From Hufsiella ginkgonis (GTDB lineage: Bacteria > Bacteroidota > Bacteroidia > Sphingobacteriales > Sphingobacteriaceae), in the NCBI RefSeq assembly GCF_009834915.1, contig NZ_WVHS01000006.1, forward strand, positions 62,001 to 126,000: 64,000 nt of DNA. Direction: 5' to 3'. Shown here piece after piece: positions 27,359-35,928 of the stretch. Position numbers and translations under genes: made by a program. Under the pieces are notes generated by a model. The model worked only from the letters and a program-made list of their open reading frames with translations, searched no databases and was not told the DNA's origin. Each line of letters begins with the position of its first letter. Within the stretch, counting starts at the first letter, position 1.

Positions 27359-28240
27359 CTAGTAATTACGCGTATCGATCCCCCACAGCAACTTTTTCCT
27401 TAACGTAGATAAGTAGCTTTCATTATTCAGCCTCACCAGATTAATTTGAAAACCGGCTTTACATACCTTTAGCTGGATAGAATTGCTGATGGTTTCTGTG
27501 CGCGAATCGCATGACAGGAGGTACTTGGAGCTGCGTCCTTCGATCTCGAACCTGAGCACATTGGAGTCTGACAGGATCACCGGGCGCACATTCAGGTTAT
27601 GCGGCGAAACGGGCGTCACCACGAAATTTCCCGACTGGGGGAACACGATCGGCCCGCCGCAGCTCAGTGAATATGCGGTAGAACCGGTCGGCGTAGCTAC
27701 GATAAGCCCGTCGGCCCAGTACGAGTTCAGGAACTCATCGTTCAGATAGGCGTGAATGATCATCATCGCGGAGTTGTCGCGGCGGTGGATCGTTACGTCG
27801 TTCAGCGCGAAATTCTGGCCATCAAACAGGTCGCGGTCTGCCTCTACCGTGAGCAGTGCGCGCGGATCGAGCGTAAACTCCTGGTTCACCAGGTTTCCGA
27901 TCGCGCGGCGCACATCATCTTTATTGATGCTCGCCAGGAAACCCAGCCGCCCGAAGTTGATCCCGATCACGGGGATTCCCGAGTCGCGGATCAGCGTTAC
28001 CGCGTCGAGCATGGTCCCGTCGCCACCAAGGCTTAACAGGATATCGGCGTTGCTGCGCAGGTCTTCGCAGCCATTAAAAAACCGGATCGGTTTCCGGAAG
28101 GTGATGTTTCCGGAGATGAACCGGTTAAACGCTTCGGCCACGATCACCTCCACGTCAAATTCCGCCAGGGCGTCGAAAACATCCTGTACATAAGGAAGCA
28201 CCGATTGGTTGAATTCCCTGCCGTAAACTGCAATCTTCAT
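27359..28240 (-). CDS. nadK: NAD kinase
   Basis: Phosphorylates NAD to NADP in the cytosol with ATP or polyphosphate. The 293-residue protein carries the GGDGT motif (LLSLGGDGTMLDAV, near residues 70-83), the NE/D-type motif in ALNDVTIHRRDNSAMM, and the glycine-rich region WADGLIVATPTGSTAYSLSCGGPIV (in parts), all characteristic of the family. It lies between the CBS protein and DUF6089 genes on the same strand, nine bases from the former. Confidence 0.96.
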   Translation of the reverse strand: MKIAVYGREFNQSVLPYVQDVFDALAEFDVEVIVAEAFNRFISGNITFRKPIRFFNGCEDLRSNADILLSLGGDGTMLDAVTLIRDSGIPVIGINFGRLGFLASINKDDVRRAIGNLVNQEFTLDPRALLTVEADRDLFDGQNFALNDVTIHRRDNSAMMIIHAYLNDEFLNSYWADGLIVATPTGSTAYSLSCGGPIVFPQSGNFVVTPVSPHNLNVRPVILSDSNVLRFEIEGRSSKYLLSCDSRTETISNSIQLKVCKAGFQINLVRLNNESYLSTLRKKLLWGIDTRNY

Positions 28241-28248
28241 GCGTGGAT

Positions 28249-28911
28249 TTATAAGCTTAGGTAGTTCATCAGCTGATCATACCTGTCGAGTGTTGCATCG
28301 TAGCCTTTAATGTCGTTATACGTGGCAATAATCGTGTAATCATACCGGAGGAAGGACGCGACTACTGAAGACAGGTCCGTCCTGCTGATCTTTAAGGTCA
28401 CCTCCAGCCGGGTTGAATCCGGGAACGTGCGGATATACGAGCTCAGGACCTGCGCATTGTTCGACTCTACGATCTGCGCCATATGCGCCAGCGAATTACT
28501 GCGGTTGCTGATCTCGAGCACGATAATGCCGCCAGGCTCTTTTACCGAGGTAAGCGTAGCCATGTATTCTACCAGCGAGTTCATGGAGATCACGCCGAGA
28601 TAGTTTTTCGAGGGGTCCAACACCGGCACCATACTCAGCTTCAGCAGGTAAACCTGCCGGATCACATCGTAAATATGTTGTTCTTCTTCAACAAAAGCGT
28701 TGTACAGGGAAAGGTTCAGGCTGCCGATGGGCTCGCCGTAGTCGGTAACCCCGATCAGGTCATCTTCGCTTACCAGCCCCAGGAACTGTTCGTCATTTAC
28801 GACAGGCAGGTGGTTCACACGAAACTCGGCCATGCGGTCGAGGGCCTTTTTTACCGTATCGGAGGTCCTCAGGGGCGGTATGGAATCAGATATGAGCTCG
28901 CGTGCGACCAT
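28249..28911 (-). CDS. Tandem CBS-domain protein with C-terminal ACT-like region
   Basis: A 220-residue soluble protein. Residues about 1-60 and 70-125 form two CBS motifs (VARELISDSIPPLRTSDTVKKAL, HLPVVNDEQFLGLVSEDDL; VVYLLKLSMVPVLD-type second motif), an adenosyl-ligand sensing pair. The C-terminal part from about 130 (IVLEISNRSNSLAHMAQIVE) resembles an ACT-type regulatory fold. The CBS ligand and target are unknown. It directly follows the hydrolase gene with no spacer and precedes nadK by eight bases, a link often seen in this phylum. Confidence 0.85.
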   Translation of the reverse strand: MVARELISDSIPPLRTSDTVKKALDRMAEFRVNHLPVVNDEQFLGLVSEDDLIGVTDYGEPIGSLNLSLYNAFVEEEQHIYDVIRQVYLLKLSMVPVLDPSKNYLGVISMNSLVEYMATLTSVKEPGGIIVLEISNRSNSLAHMAQIVESNNAQVLSSYIRTFPDSTRLEVTLKISRTDLSSVVASFLRYDYTIIATYNDIKGYDATLDRYDQLMNYLSL

Positions 28912-29676
28912 TTATTTTAAGAGTACCCGTTTTAAAAATTTATCAACGAACCGGTTAAACAATTCCGGCTGCTCCATCATGGCGGCATGCCCGCATTCAT
29001 CTATCCAGTTCAGTTCCGAATTGGGCAGTAATTCGTGGAACTCCGTGGCCACATCCGGCGGGGTGATGCTGTCGTTCTTTCCCCAGATGAGGCAAACCGG
29101 TATCGTAATCTTATGCAATTCCTTTGCCATATTGTGACGAATGGCCGATTTCGCCATTGCCAGGATCCGGATCACGCGATTGCGGTCGTTCACGGTGGCG
29201 AATACCTCGTCTACCAGTTCCTTGGTTGCGATTGCAGGGTTATAAAAAGTGATCTCTACCTTCTCCTTGATAAAATCATAACTTTCCCGCCTGGGAAATG
29301 ATCCGCCGAAAGAATTTTCGTACAATCCGGAACTTCCGGACAAGATCATCGCCTTGATGTCTTCCGGATTAGACACGCAATGGACCAGGGCCACGTGCCC
29401 GCCCAGTGAATTTCCAAGCAGTGTTACCTGCTCTAATTTTTTGTATTTAATGAATTTATGAACATGTTTTGCGAGGCTTTTTACCCCCGTGGTAAGTAAC
29501 GGGAGCTCATAGATCGGGAGAATGGGAACGATTACACGGTAACGCGGGCTGAACTCCTGGATCACCCGGTCCCAATTACTTAACGCACCCATCAAGCCAT
29601 GCAAAAGCAAGAGCACTTCTCCTTCGCCCTCATCGATATACTTAAAGCCGTTCTCCTCTATTAACTTATATTCCAT
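28912..29676 (-). CDS. Alpha/beta fold hydrolase
   Basis: A 254-residue cytosolic hydrolase without a signal peptide. The fold markers are HGLMGALSNWD near the N-terminus, the nucleophile elbow GNSLGGHVALV (serine near residue 98), the acid in IWGKNDSITPP and the histidine in DECGHAAMMEQP. It resembles the 2-hydroxy-muconic-semialdehyde hydrolase/MhpC-type group, but the substrate cannot be assigned. It abuts the CBS-domain gene, so the two are co-transcribed. Confidence 0.85.
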   Translation of the reverse strand: MEYKLIEENGFKYIDEGEGEVLLLLHGLMGALSNWDRVIQEFSPRYRVIVPILPIYELPLLTTGVKSLAKHVHKFIKYKKLEQVTLLGNSLGGHVALVHCVSNPEDIKAMILSGSSGLYENSFGGSFPRRESYDFIKEKVEITFYNPAIATKELVDEVFATVNDRNRVIRILAMAKSAIRHNMAKELHKITIPVCLIWGKNDSITPPDVATEFHELLPNSELNWIDECGHAAMMEQPELFNRFVDKFLKRVLLK

Positions 29677-29739
29677 GAGCTTGCATAAGGCAATAAAATT
29701 AAGTTTTTATACCGGATAAGAAAGAATTTCCCTGAAATG

Positions 29740-30189
29740 TCAGGATAATAACTCTTTAACCGCCTCCGAAATGGCTCTCCCGTCGGCCTTCCCGGCCAGC
29801 TCTTTATTCGCCGCACCCATCACCTTACCCATATCTTTGATGCCTGCAGCGCCGGTTTGCGCAATAATATTCTTAATAATGGCGGTAATTTCATCTCGTC
29901 CCAATTGGATCGGCAGGTAAGTCCCGATCACCGACAATTCTTCCTGCTCTATGTCGAACAGGTCGGGGCGGTTTTGCGTTTTATAGATCTCCGCCGATTC
30001 TTTGCGCTGCTTCGCAAGCCGCTGCAAGACCTTTATTTCCGCGTCTTCCGTGAGCCCTTCCGCCGCGCCCTTTTCGGTTTTCGCGAGTAACAGCGCCGCT
30101 TTTATCGCCCGCAGCCCGCGCAGCTTCACGGCGTCTTTGGATAGCATAGCGGTCTTGATATCCTGGTCGATCTTTTGTTGTAGTGACAT
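29740..30189 (-). CDS. GatB/YqeY domain protein
   Basis: A 149-residue cytosolic protein covering one YqeY domain: it starts MSLQQKIDQDIKTAMLSKDA, has an AAL-LAKTEKG helix and the repeated helical bundle ending GRAISEAVKELLS. This domain is the tRNA-binding tail of the amidotransferase subunit GatB and occurs alone as YqeY, probably contacting tRNA. Precise role unknown. Stands between the hydrolase and SDR genes on the minus strand. Confidence 0.88.
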   Translation of the reverse strand: MSLQQKIDQDIKTAMLSKDAVKLRGLRAIKAALLLAKTEKGAAEGLTEDAEIKVLQRLAKQRKESAEIYKTQNRPDLFDIEQEELSVIGTYLPIQLGRDEITAIIKNIIAQTGAAGIKDMGKVMGAANKELAGKADGRAISEAVKELLS

Positions 30190-30260
30190 GGTTGAATTCT
30201 GGTTATGTTAGTTTAGCCAATGACAGAGATTCCCTGTCATCGGATCATTGTTATAAGCGA

Positions 30261-31019
30261 TTATTGCCTGAAAGTGTGCACCGCGTTCGCTTGCGCCGTG
30301 GGCATAATAAGCAGGTCGTTGATGTTTACATGCGGCGGACAGGACACCACGTACCCGATCACGTCCGCGATGTCTGCAGCCGCCAATGGCTGAAAGCCCT
30401 CGTAAACTTTCTTCGCACGCTCTTTGTCGCCTTTAAAACGCACTTCCGAGAATTCTGTTTCCACCGCCCCGGGATGGATGGCCGTTACGCGGATGAGGTG
30501 CGGCAACAGGTCGATACGCATTGCCTGGCTCAGGGAATCAACCGCATGCTTAGTGGCGCAGTACACGTTCCCGTTAGCGTAAGTTTGCTTGCCGGCAATC
30601 GAGCCGAGGTTTACAATATGGCCCTTTTTATGTTCGATCATCCAGTTTGATACGATGCGGCTCACATACAGCAGTCCCTTAATATTGGTATCGATCATGG
30701 TTTCCCAGTCGGTTGTGTTGCCCTCATTAATGGGCTCGAGCCCCTGGCTGAGGCCTGCATTGTTCACCAGCACGTCTACCTTCTGCCAACCGGCATCGAG
30801 GCTGTTCAGAGAGGTTTCTACGGCGTCGCGTTCGCGCACATCGAAAACAAGCGTTTTTATTTTCACGGGGTAAGCTGCCTTCAGCGATGCCGAAAGTGCG
30901 GCAAGGCGGTCCGCTCTCCTGCCGGTGATGATAAGATCATAGCCGCTTTTTGCGAACCAAATGGCAGCGGCTTCCCCGATACCGGAAGTGGCCCCTGTAA
31001 TAAGCGCGAGTTTTGACAT
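30261..31019 (-). CDS. Short-chain dehydrogenase/reductase (YdfG-like)
   Basis: A 252-residue classical SDR: cofactor loop TGATSGIGEAA, GRRADRL after strand 2 (suggests NADP), NNAGLSQGLEP, the catalytic serine in NLGSIAGKQ, and the YxxxK pair in YCATKHAVD. The region after it, HPGAVETEFSEVRFKGD, resembles YdfG/serine 3-dehydrogenase-type NADP enzymes acting on 3-hydroxy acids. Substrate not certain. The start codon lies only four bases after a TAnnTTTG box. Confidence 0.88.
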   Translation of the reverse strand: MSKLALITGATSGIGEAAAIWFAKSGYDLIITGRRADRLAALSASLKAAYPVKIKTLVFDVRERDAVETSLNSLDAGWQKVDVLVNNAGLSQGLEPINEGNTTDWETMIDTNIKGLLYVSRIVSNWMIEHKKGHIVNLGSIAGKQTYANGNVYCATKHAVDSLSQAMRIDLLPHLIRVTAIHPGAVETEFSEVRFKGDKERAKKVYEGFQPLAAADIADVIGYVVSCPPHVNINDLLIMPTAQANAVHTFRQ

Positions 31020-31023
31020 GGGG

Positions 31024-31031
31024 CAAAGGTA
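31024..31031 (-). promoter_or_regulatory. Bacteroidota -7 box directly before the SDR start (leaderless type)
   Basis: Minus strand TACCTTTG, then CCCC, then ATG. With a start site five to seven bases downstream of the box, transcription would begin at or inside the start codon, so the mRNA would be leaderless. No clear -33 element. Confidence 0.45.
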
Positions 31032-31087
31032 ATAATCTCTGCGGACAGGAGAAGGTTACGCAGGGGCACAATTCCACTTGCGGGGTC

Positions 31088-31837
31088 CTACTCAAAAAAC
31101 AGGCTGAACTGCAGGTTCCGTAAAAACAGCCTGTTCAGGGGGTATGCGTACGGCTGCATGTCGGGCTTCAGCACATTGTGCATGGATTGGGAGAACTTAA
31201 GCTCCGGCGACATTTTGAAGAACTCGAAGTAGAGATCGAAACCAATGCCCGCTTCGTACGAAAAATAGTTCTTCTTGTTCTTAAGAAGCTTATCGACCGT
31301 GGCGAAACCCGCATCATCGGTCTTTTTCTTGGAAACGATATTGGTGGAATACTTGGCACCCAGCAGCAGGTATCCCCTGAAGTTGTGACGAATGTCTGAT
31401 TTGATCTTGATCCCTACCGGGAGGTCTATCATAGTGGCCTGCACCACTCTCCCGGTGACCGGGACCGTTAAAGTATTGTTGGAAAGCCGGGGCGCGTACT
31501 CGTAATTCACGATGCGGTCTGTAAAGGCGAGCCCGGGTGTAAAACGAAGGTCGGCATTGCCGCCCAGCCTGAAATCGCTTACAAAGCCTAAGCCAAAGCC
31601 CGGTTTACTTTTTGAGCTGATGCTGTAAAGGGAATCGGTGACATTCATGCCGAGATCGGCGTCGAAGTAAGGGTCCCGCCAGGATGTTTTCTTCTGGATC
31701 TTGAATTCTGAAGAGATGTATTGGAACATGAACCCAAAATGCACGAACTGGTTATCCTGTTCGTTGTCCCAATTCTGGGCCGCTGCCGCAAAGGGCAGGA
31801 CAATGACGGCCAGGCATACATATGCGGATCTGATCAT
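31088..31837 (-). CDS. porT: PorT-family type IX secretion/gliding outer membrane protein
   Basis: A 249-residue barrel-type protein with a signal peptide (cut after AAAAQ). NQFVHFGFMFQYISSEFKI near the mature start, LDLPVGIKIKSD-type and GAKYSTNIVSKKK segments, and a final strand FLRNLQFSLFFE match the PorT/SprT family. PorT is needed for the type IX secretion system that carries proteins with C-terminal sorting domains across the outer membrane. It overlaps menG by four bases, an arrangement I recall as frequent in Bacteroidota. A candidate client is the sorting-domain protein at 40.7 kb. Confidence 0.85.
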   Translation of the reverse strand: MIRSAYVCLAVIVLPFAAAAQNWDNEQDNQFVHFGFMFQYISSEFKIQKKTSWRDPYFDADLGMNVTDSLYSISSKSKPGFGLGFVSDFRLGGNADLRFTPGLAFTDRIVNYEYAPRLSNNTLTVPVTGRVVQATMIDLPVGIKIKSDIRHNFRGYLLLGAKYSTNIVSKKKTDDAGFATVDKLLKNKKNYFSYEAGIGFDLYFEFFKMSPELKFSQSMHNVLKPDMQPYAYPLNRLFLRNLQFSLFFE

Positions 31838-32562
31838 TTAATACCGGTATAAATGGAACAAATACCAAACGCCAGCGGACGCGCTTTGGTATTGCGGTAA
31901 CCAACTTTATCCATTACGGCGGTAAAGTCCTTCCCTGAAGGAAAAGCCTTTACCGATTCGGGGAGATAGGAGTAGGCACGCGCGTCTTTCGAGAACAGTT
32001 TGCCAACTGCGGGGGTCACAAAATGGAAATAGAAGTGGTACAGCTGCTTAACCGGGAAAACCCGGGGCTTTGAGAACTCCAGGATCACCGCTTTTCCACC
32101 TGGCTTCAGCACACGCAGCATATCGGCGATCCCCTTTTCAAGGTTTTCAAAATTACGTACGCCATAGGCAACGGTTACGGCATCAAAGGTATTATCGTCA
32201 AACAGGAGCTTCTCCGAGTCGCCGAGCCTGACTTCGAACTTGTCGCCGAGCTTTCGTTTACGGATCTTTTCGGCTGCGATGTCCAGCATTCCCTGCGAGA
32301 TATCCACACCCGTGATCTTTTCCGGCTTTAATGCCGACAGCGCCTCGAATGCAAAATCACCGGTGCCCGTGGCCACGTCCAGGATAAGCGCGGGCTGTTC
32401 TTTTTTGAGCTCGCTTATCGCCTTTTTCCGCCAGAGCACATCGATGCCAAGTGATAAGAAATGATTCAGAAAATCATAGGTCCTGGAAATATTGTTAAAC
32501 ATATCAGCCACCTGTTCTTTTTTTGCGGCCGTCTTATTATAAGGAGTAACTTGCTGGGACAT
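31834..32562 (-). CDS. menG: Demethylmenaquinone methyltransferase (MenG/UbiE)
   Basis: A 242-residue SAM-dependent C-methyltransferase that finishes menaquinone by methylating the naphthoquinone ring. Family motifs: VADMFNNISRTYDFLNHFLSLGIDVLWRKKAI in the N-terminal helix (in parts), the SAM loop LDVATGTGDFAFEA, GVDISQGML, and GVRNFENLEKGI. It overlaps porT by four bases. The quinone would serve the nearby complex I. A near-match to the -7 box (TATCTTCG) lies five bases before its start. Confidence 0.93.
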   Translation of the reverse strand: MSQQVTPYNKTAAKKEQVADMFNNISRTYDFLNHFLSLGIDVLWRKKAISELKKEQPALILDVATGTGDFAFEALSALKPEKITGVDISQGMLDIAAEKIRKRKLGDKFEVRLGDSEKLLFDDNTFDAVTVAYGVRNFENLEKGIADMLRVLKPGGKAVILEFSKPRVFPVKQLYHFYFHFVTPAVGKLFSKDARAYSYLPESVKAFPSGKDFTAVMDKVGYRNTKARPLAFGICSIYTGIK

Positions 32563-32589
32563 GGGGGCGAAGATAGGGGTTTTAGGTTA

Positions 32590-32667
32590 GACGTTGTACG
32601 TGCAGGGGGCAACGGGCTATGAATTATCGACACGGACCTTGCAATACGTATTACGTCAAACGTATTC
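32590..32667. repeat. Intergenic ACGT-type repeat between menG and engB
   Basis: Begins with GACGTTGTACGT (exact reverse complement of 27311-27322) and ends with AATACGTATTACGTCAAACG-type units (shared 10-mer at 32653-32662). It fills most of the 123-base divergent gap. Same dispersed family as the repeat at 27.3 kb. Confidence 0.6.
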
Positions 32668-32669
32668 AC

Positions 32670-32677
32670 TACTTTTG
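32670..32677 (+). promoter_or_regulatory. Bacteroidota -7 box directly before engB
   Basis: TACTTTTG followed by CAAAAAAA and the ATG at 32686. The expected transcription start is within a few bases of the ATG, so a leaderless or near-leaderless mRNA is likely. The upstream sequence is occupied by the ACGT repeat and no -33 TTG fits. Confidence 0.45.
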
Positions 32678-32685
32678 CAAAAAAA

Positions 32686-33288
32686 ATGATCATCAAGTCA
32701 GCCACCTTCATCGCCAGTAATACCCGCTCCGACAAATTACCGCCACCGGTCATTCCGGAATATGCGTTTATAGGTCGCTCGAATGTGGGAAAATCTTCGC
32801 TGATCAACATGCTTACCGACCGTAAGGGCCTGGCAAAGACATCGCAAACGCCCGGTAAAACCCAGCTGATCAACCATTTCCTGATCAATGAAAACTGGTA
32901 CCTTGTCGACCTGCCGGGATACGGCTACGCCAAGATCTCCAAAAGCAAACGGGAAGAGTGGGAGAAATTTATCCGGTACTACCTTCGTCACCGGGAGAGC
33001 CTGCAATGTGTAATGGTATTGGTAGACAGCCGATTAGAACCACAGAAAGCCGATCTCGACTTTTGTTGCTGGCTGGGAGAGAACTCGATCCCGTTCGTGG
33101 TGGTGTATACCAAGACCGATAAACAGTCTCGTGTAAAAACCGACCAGCGTGCGGCCGCTTTCCGCAAAGCGATGCTGCAGTATTTTGAAGAGATGCCGCA
33201 ACAATTTATCACGTCATCCGAAGCCAGAGAGGGGCGCGATACGCTCCTGGCGTTTATCGATGAAACCAATAAAGGATTCCAGAATTAA
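32686..33288 (+). CDS. engB: Ribosome biogenesis GTP-binding protein EngB (YsxC/YihA)
   Basis: A small TRAFAC GTPase of 200 residues that takes part in 50S subunit assembly. GTPase motifs: G1 GRSNVGKSSLIN near residue 29, the G2 threonine in QTPGKTQLIN, G3 DLPGYGYAK, G4 TKTDK and G5 TSSEAREG. The stop shares one base with the start of the prenyltransferase gene (TAATG), so both are translated from one message. Confidence 0.96.
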   Translation: MIIKSATFIASNTRSDKLPPPVIPEYAFIGRSNVGKSSLINMLTDRKGLAKTSQTPGKTQLINHFLINENWYLVDLPGYGYAKISKSKREEWEKFIRYYLRHRESLQCVMVLVDSRLEPQKADLDFCCWLGENSIPFVVVYTKTDKQSRVKTDQRAAAFRKAMLQYFEEMPQQFITSSEAREGRDTLLAFIDETNKGFQN

Positions 33289-34148
33289 TGAAGAAATATT
33301 TATCCCTCGTACTTTTTGCGCACACCATTTTTGCGATGCCGTTTGCCATCATCGGTTTTTTTCTTGCCGTTACCACCACCGGTCACCCGTTTAAATGGAG
33401 TCTCCTGGCTTGCGTGATCCTGTGCATGGTTTTCGCCCGGAACGCGGCAATGGCCTTTAACCGCTACCTTGACCGGGATATCGACGCGCGCAACCCCCGG
33501 ACGGTACAACGCGATATCCCTGCCGGGAGAATAAGCGCCCGCAACGCGCGGCTTTTCACCATCGTGAATTGTGTGCTGTTCATACTCACTACATGGCTCA
33601 TTAACCCGCTTTGTTTTTATCTCTCCCCCGTAGCGCTGGCGGTGGTCCTGGGGTATAGTTACACGAAACGTTTTACCCCGCTTTGCCACCTTATATTGGG
33701 TGCAGGGCTGGGCATAGCGCCGCTGGGCGCCTATCTCTCCGTGACCGGGGAATTTAACCGGCTGCCCGTATTTTTTTCGCTGGCGGTAATTTGCTGGGTA
33801 AGCGGGTTCGATATCATTTATGCGCTGCAGGATGATGAATTCGACAAAACCCACCAGCTCTATTCCATACCGGTATTGCTGGGCCGCAAAAAAGCGCTGA
33901 TGGTTTCTTCCTTGCTCCACGTGCTATGCGTGGTATTTGTAATGCTGCCTTTATTTTTCACCAATCTTGGCATTTTTTACATGATAGGGGTCGCATTCTT
34001 TATCGGGTTGCTGATCTACCAGCACCGGCTCGTAAAGCCCGACGACCTGAGCAGGGTGGGGCTGGCTTTCGGTACCACCAACGGCATCGCGTCGGTGATA
34101 TTCGCTGCCTGCTTTTTGCTGGATGTATTCACTAAGAACAAATTTTAG
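33288..34148 (+). CDS. UbiA-family prenyltransferase (4-hydroxybenzoate or MqnP-like)
   Basis: A 286-residue membrane protein with about eight helices. Both aspartate-rich prenyl diphosphate sites are present: NRYLDRDIDARNPRT near residue 60 and YALQDDEFDKTHQLYSIP near residue 180. The first-site context (FARNAAMAFNRYLDRDID) fits the 4-hydroxybenzoate polyprenyltransferase-like group, which includes MqnP of the futalosine menaquinone route, rather than MenA. Since MenG lies close by and these organisms use menaquinone, a role in quinone synthesis is likely; which route is used cannot be decided here. Coupled to engB. Confidence 0.85.
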   Translation: MKKYLSLVLFAHTIFAMPFAIIGFFLAVTTTGHPFKWSLLACVILCMVFARNAAMAFNRYLDRDIDARNPRTVQRDIPAGRISARNARLFTIVNCVLFILTTWLINPLCFYLSPVALAVVLGYSYTKRFTPLCHLILGAGLGIAPLGAYLSVTGEFNRLPVFFSLAVICWVSGFDIIYALQDDEFDKTHQLYSIPVLLGRKKALMVSSLLHVLCVVFVMLPLFFTNLGIFYMIGVAFFIGLLIYQHRLVKPDDLSRVGLAFGTTNGIASVIFAACFLLDVFTKNKF

Positions 34149-34151
34149 CTA

Positions 34152-35867
34152 ATGGAATCGCTGAAGATCGTTAAAAAGACCAGGAACTATATTCCTGAAG
34201 ACCTTGAAATTACCTGGGAAAGCCTCGAACCCTTGTTCGAAGAGCTAAAACACCGCGAGATCCGCTTGTTACCCGGCCTGGAGCAATGGCTGGAAGACCG
34301 CAGTGAACTGGAAGCGGCATTGGAAGAAGATTTCGCATGGAGATACATCCGCATGACCTGCGATACCACGAATGAGGCGCTGGTTACCAGCTTCCGCTAT
34401 TTCGCAACGGAAATTGAGCCGAAGGTAGCCCCTTACACCAACGACCTGAACAAGAAGTTCATCGCCTGCCCTTATACCGGTGAATTGGATAAAGAGAAGT
34501 ATTTCGTGTATACCCGTTCTATAAAAAAGGCGCTGGAGCTCTTCCGCGAAGAGAACATTCCGCTGATGACCGAGATCCAGGTGGAGCAGCAAAAATACCA
34601 GGCCATCTCCGGCGCTATGTCTGTAGAGATCAATGGCAAAGAGTATACGCTCGAGCAGGCGTCTGTATTCCTTAAAGACCCCGACAGGAGTGTTCGTCAG
34701 CAAGCCTGGGAGGCCATCACCGCACGCCGGCTGAAGGATAAGGACCAGTTAAACGATCTCTTTAACACCTTACTAAAATTAAGGCACCAGGTGGCGAGGA
34801 ACGCCGGTTTCGAGAACTTCCGCGACTACATGTTCCAGGCATTGGGCCGCTTTGATTACACCCCGCACGATTGCTATAAATTTCATGAGGCCATTGAACT
34901 GGAGATCGTACCGATCCTGCGCGAGCAGGCCGAACATCGGCGGGGTTCCCTGGGACTGGACGTGCTAAAACCCTGGGACATGGACGCAGACACTTCCGGG
35001 AAACCCGCTTTAAAGCCGTTTAACGGCGGCGCGGAGCTCATCGAAAAGTCCATCGCATGTTTCAGCGGCCTGCATCCTTACATCGGCGACAGGCTCCGTA
35101 TCATGCAGGCCAACGGATTGTTCGACGTGGAAAGCCGCAAAGGAAAAGCGCCCGGGGGATACAACTACCCGCTTGCGGAAACCGGCGCTCCCTTCATTTT
35201 TATGAACTCGGCCAACACCTTCCGCGATCTCACTACCATGGTACATGAGGGTGGGCATGCTGTGCATACGTTCATCTCCGCCGACCTGCAGTTGAATGAT
35301 TTTAAACACCTTCCTTCTGAGGTGGCTGAATTAGCTTCGATGAGCATGGAGCTGATCTCGATGGATAAATGGAACGTTTTCTTCGCCAACCCCGAAGACC
35401 TGAAACGGGCAAAACGCGACCAGTTGCGCGACGTGTTAAAAACGCTTCCGTGGGTAGCTGTGGTCGACCAGTTCCAGCACTGGATCTATACCAACCCCGG
35501 TCACACCACCGAACAACGCACCGAAGCCTGGAAACAGATCTTTGAACCGTTTGGCCACAACTTTACCAATTGGGACGGGCTGGAAGAGCCGCTGGAAAAT
35601 CTATGGCAGAAACAGCTTCATATTTTCGAGGTTCCGTTTTACTATATCGAATATGGCATCGCCCAGTTGGGCGCCATTGCCGTATGGAAAAACTACCATG
35701 AAAACGCAAAGGAAGGATTAGAAAAGTACCTCGCAGCGCTCAAGCTAGGTTACACGAAAACCATTAAGGAGATCTACGAAACGGCCGGGATCGAATTTAA
35801 TTTCAGCGCCGATTATGTACACGCACTCGCGGCGTTTATAAAGGAAGAATTGGAAAAGCTGGAGTGA
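34152..35867 (+). CDS. M3 family oligoendopeptidase (PepF-like)
   Basis: A 571-residue cytosolic zinc oligopeptidase. The catalytic motif HEGGHAVHTF lies near residues 363-372, with the third ligand glutamate about 25 residues later in the helix ELASMSMELISMDKW. The N-terminal helical domain is full length. This family clears short peptides in the cytosol. It starts three bases after the UbiA-family stop, as part of the engB run. Confidence 0.93.
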   Translation: MESLKIVKKTRNYIPEDLEITWESLEPLFEELKHREIRLLPGLEQWLEDRSELEAALEEDFAWRYIRMTCDTTNEALVTSFRYFATEIEPKVAPYTNDLNKKFIACPYTGELDKEKYFVYTRSIKKALELFREENIPLMTEIQVEQQKYQAISGAMSVEINGKEYTLEQASVFLKDPDRSVRQQAWEAITARRLKDKDQLNDLFNTLLKLRHQVARNAGFENFRDYMFQALGRFDYTPHDCYKFHEAIELEIVPILREQAEHRRGSLGLDVLKPWDMDADTSGKPALKPFNGGAELIEKSIACFSGLHPYIGDRLRIMQANGLFDVESRKGKAPGGYNYPLAETGAPFIFMNSANTFRDLTTMVHEGGHAVHTFISADLQLNDFKHLPSEVAELASMSMELISMDKWNVFFANPEDLKRAKRDQLRDVLKTLPWVAVVDQFQHWIYTNPGHTTEQRTEAWKQIFEPFGHNFTNWDGLEEPLENLWQKQLHIFEVPFYYIEYGIAQLGAIAVWKNYHENAKEGLEKYLAALKLGYTKTIKEIYETAGIEFNFSADYVHALAAFIKEELEKLE

Positions 35868-35928
35868 TTTGGAAACCACGCAAAGAGCTTTGTGTGAAAC
35901 CTTTCCTCCCCTTCGCAGTTGTAAATGC

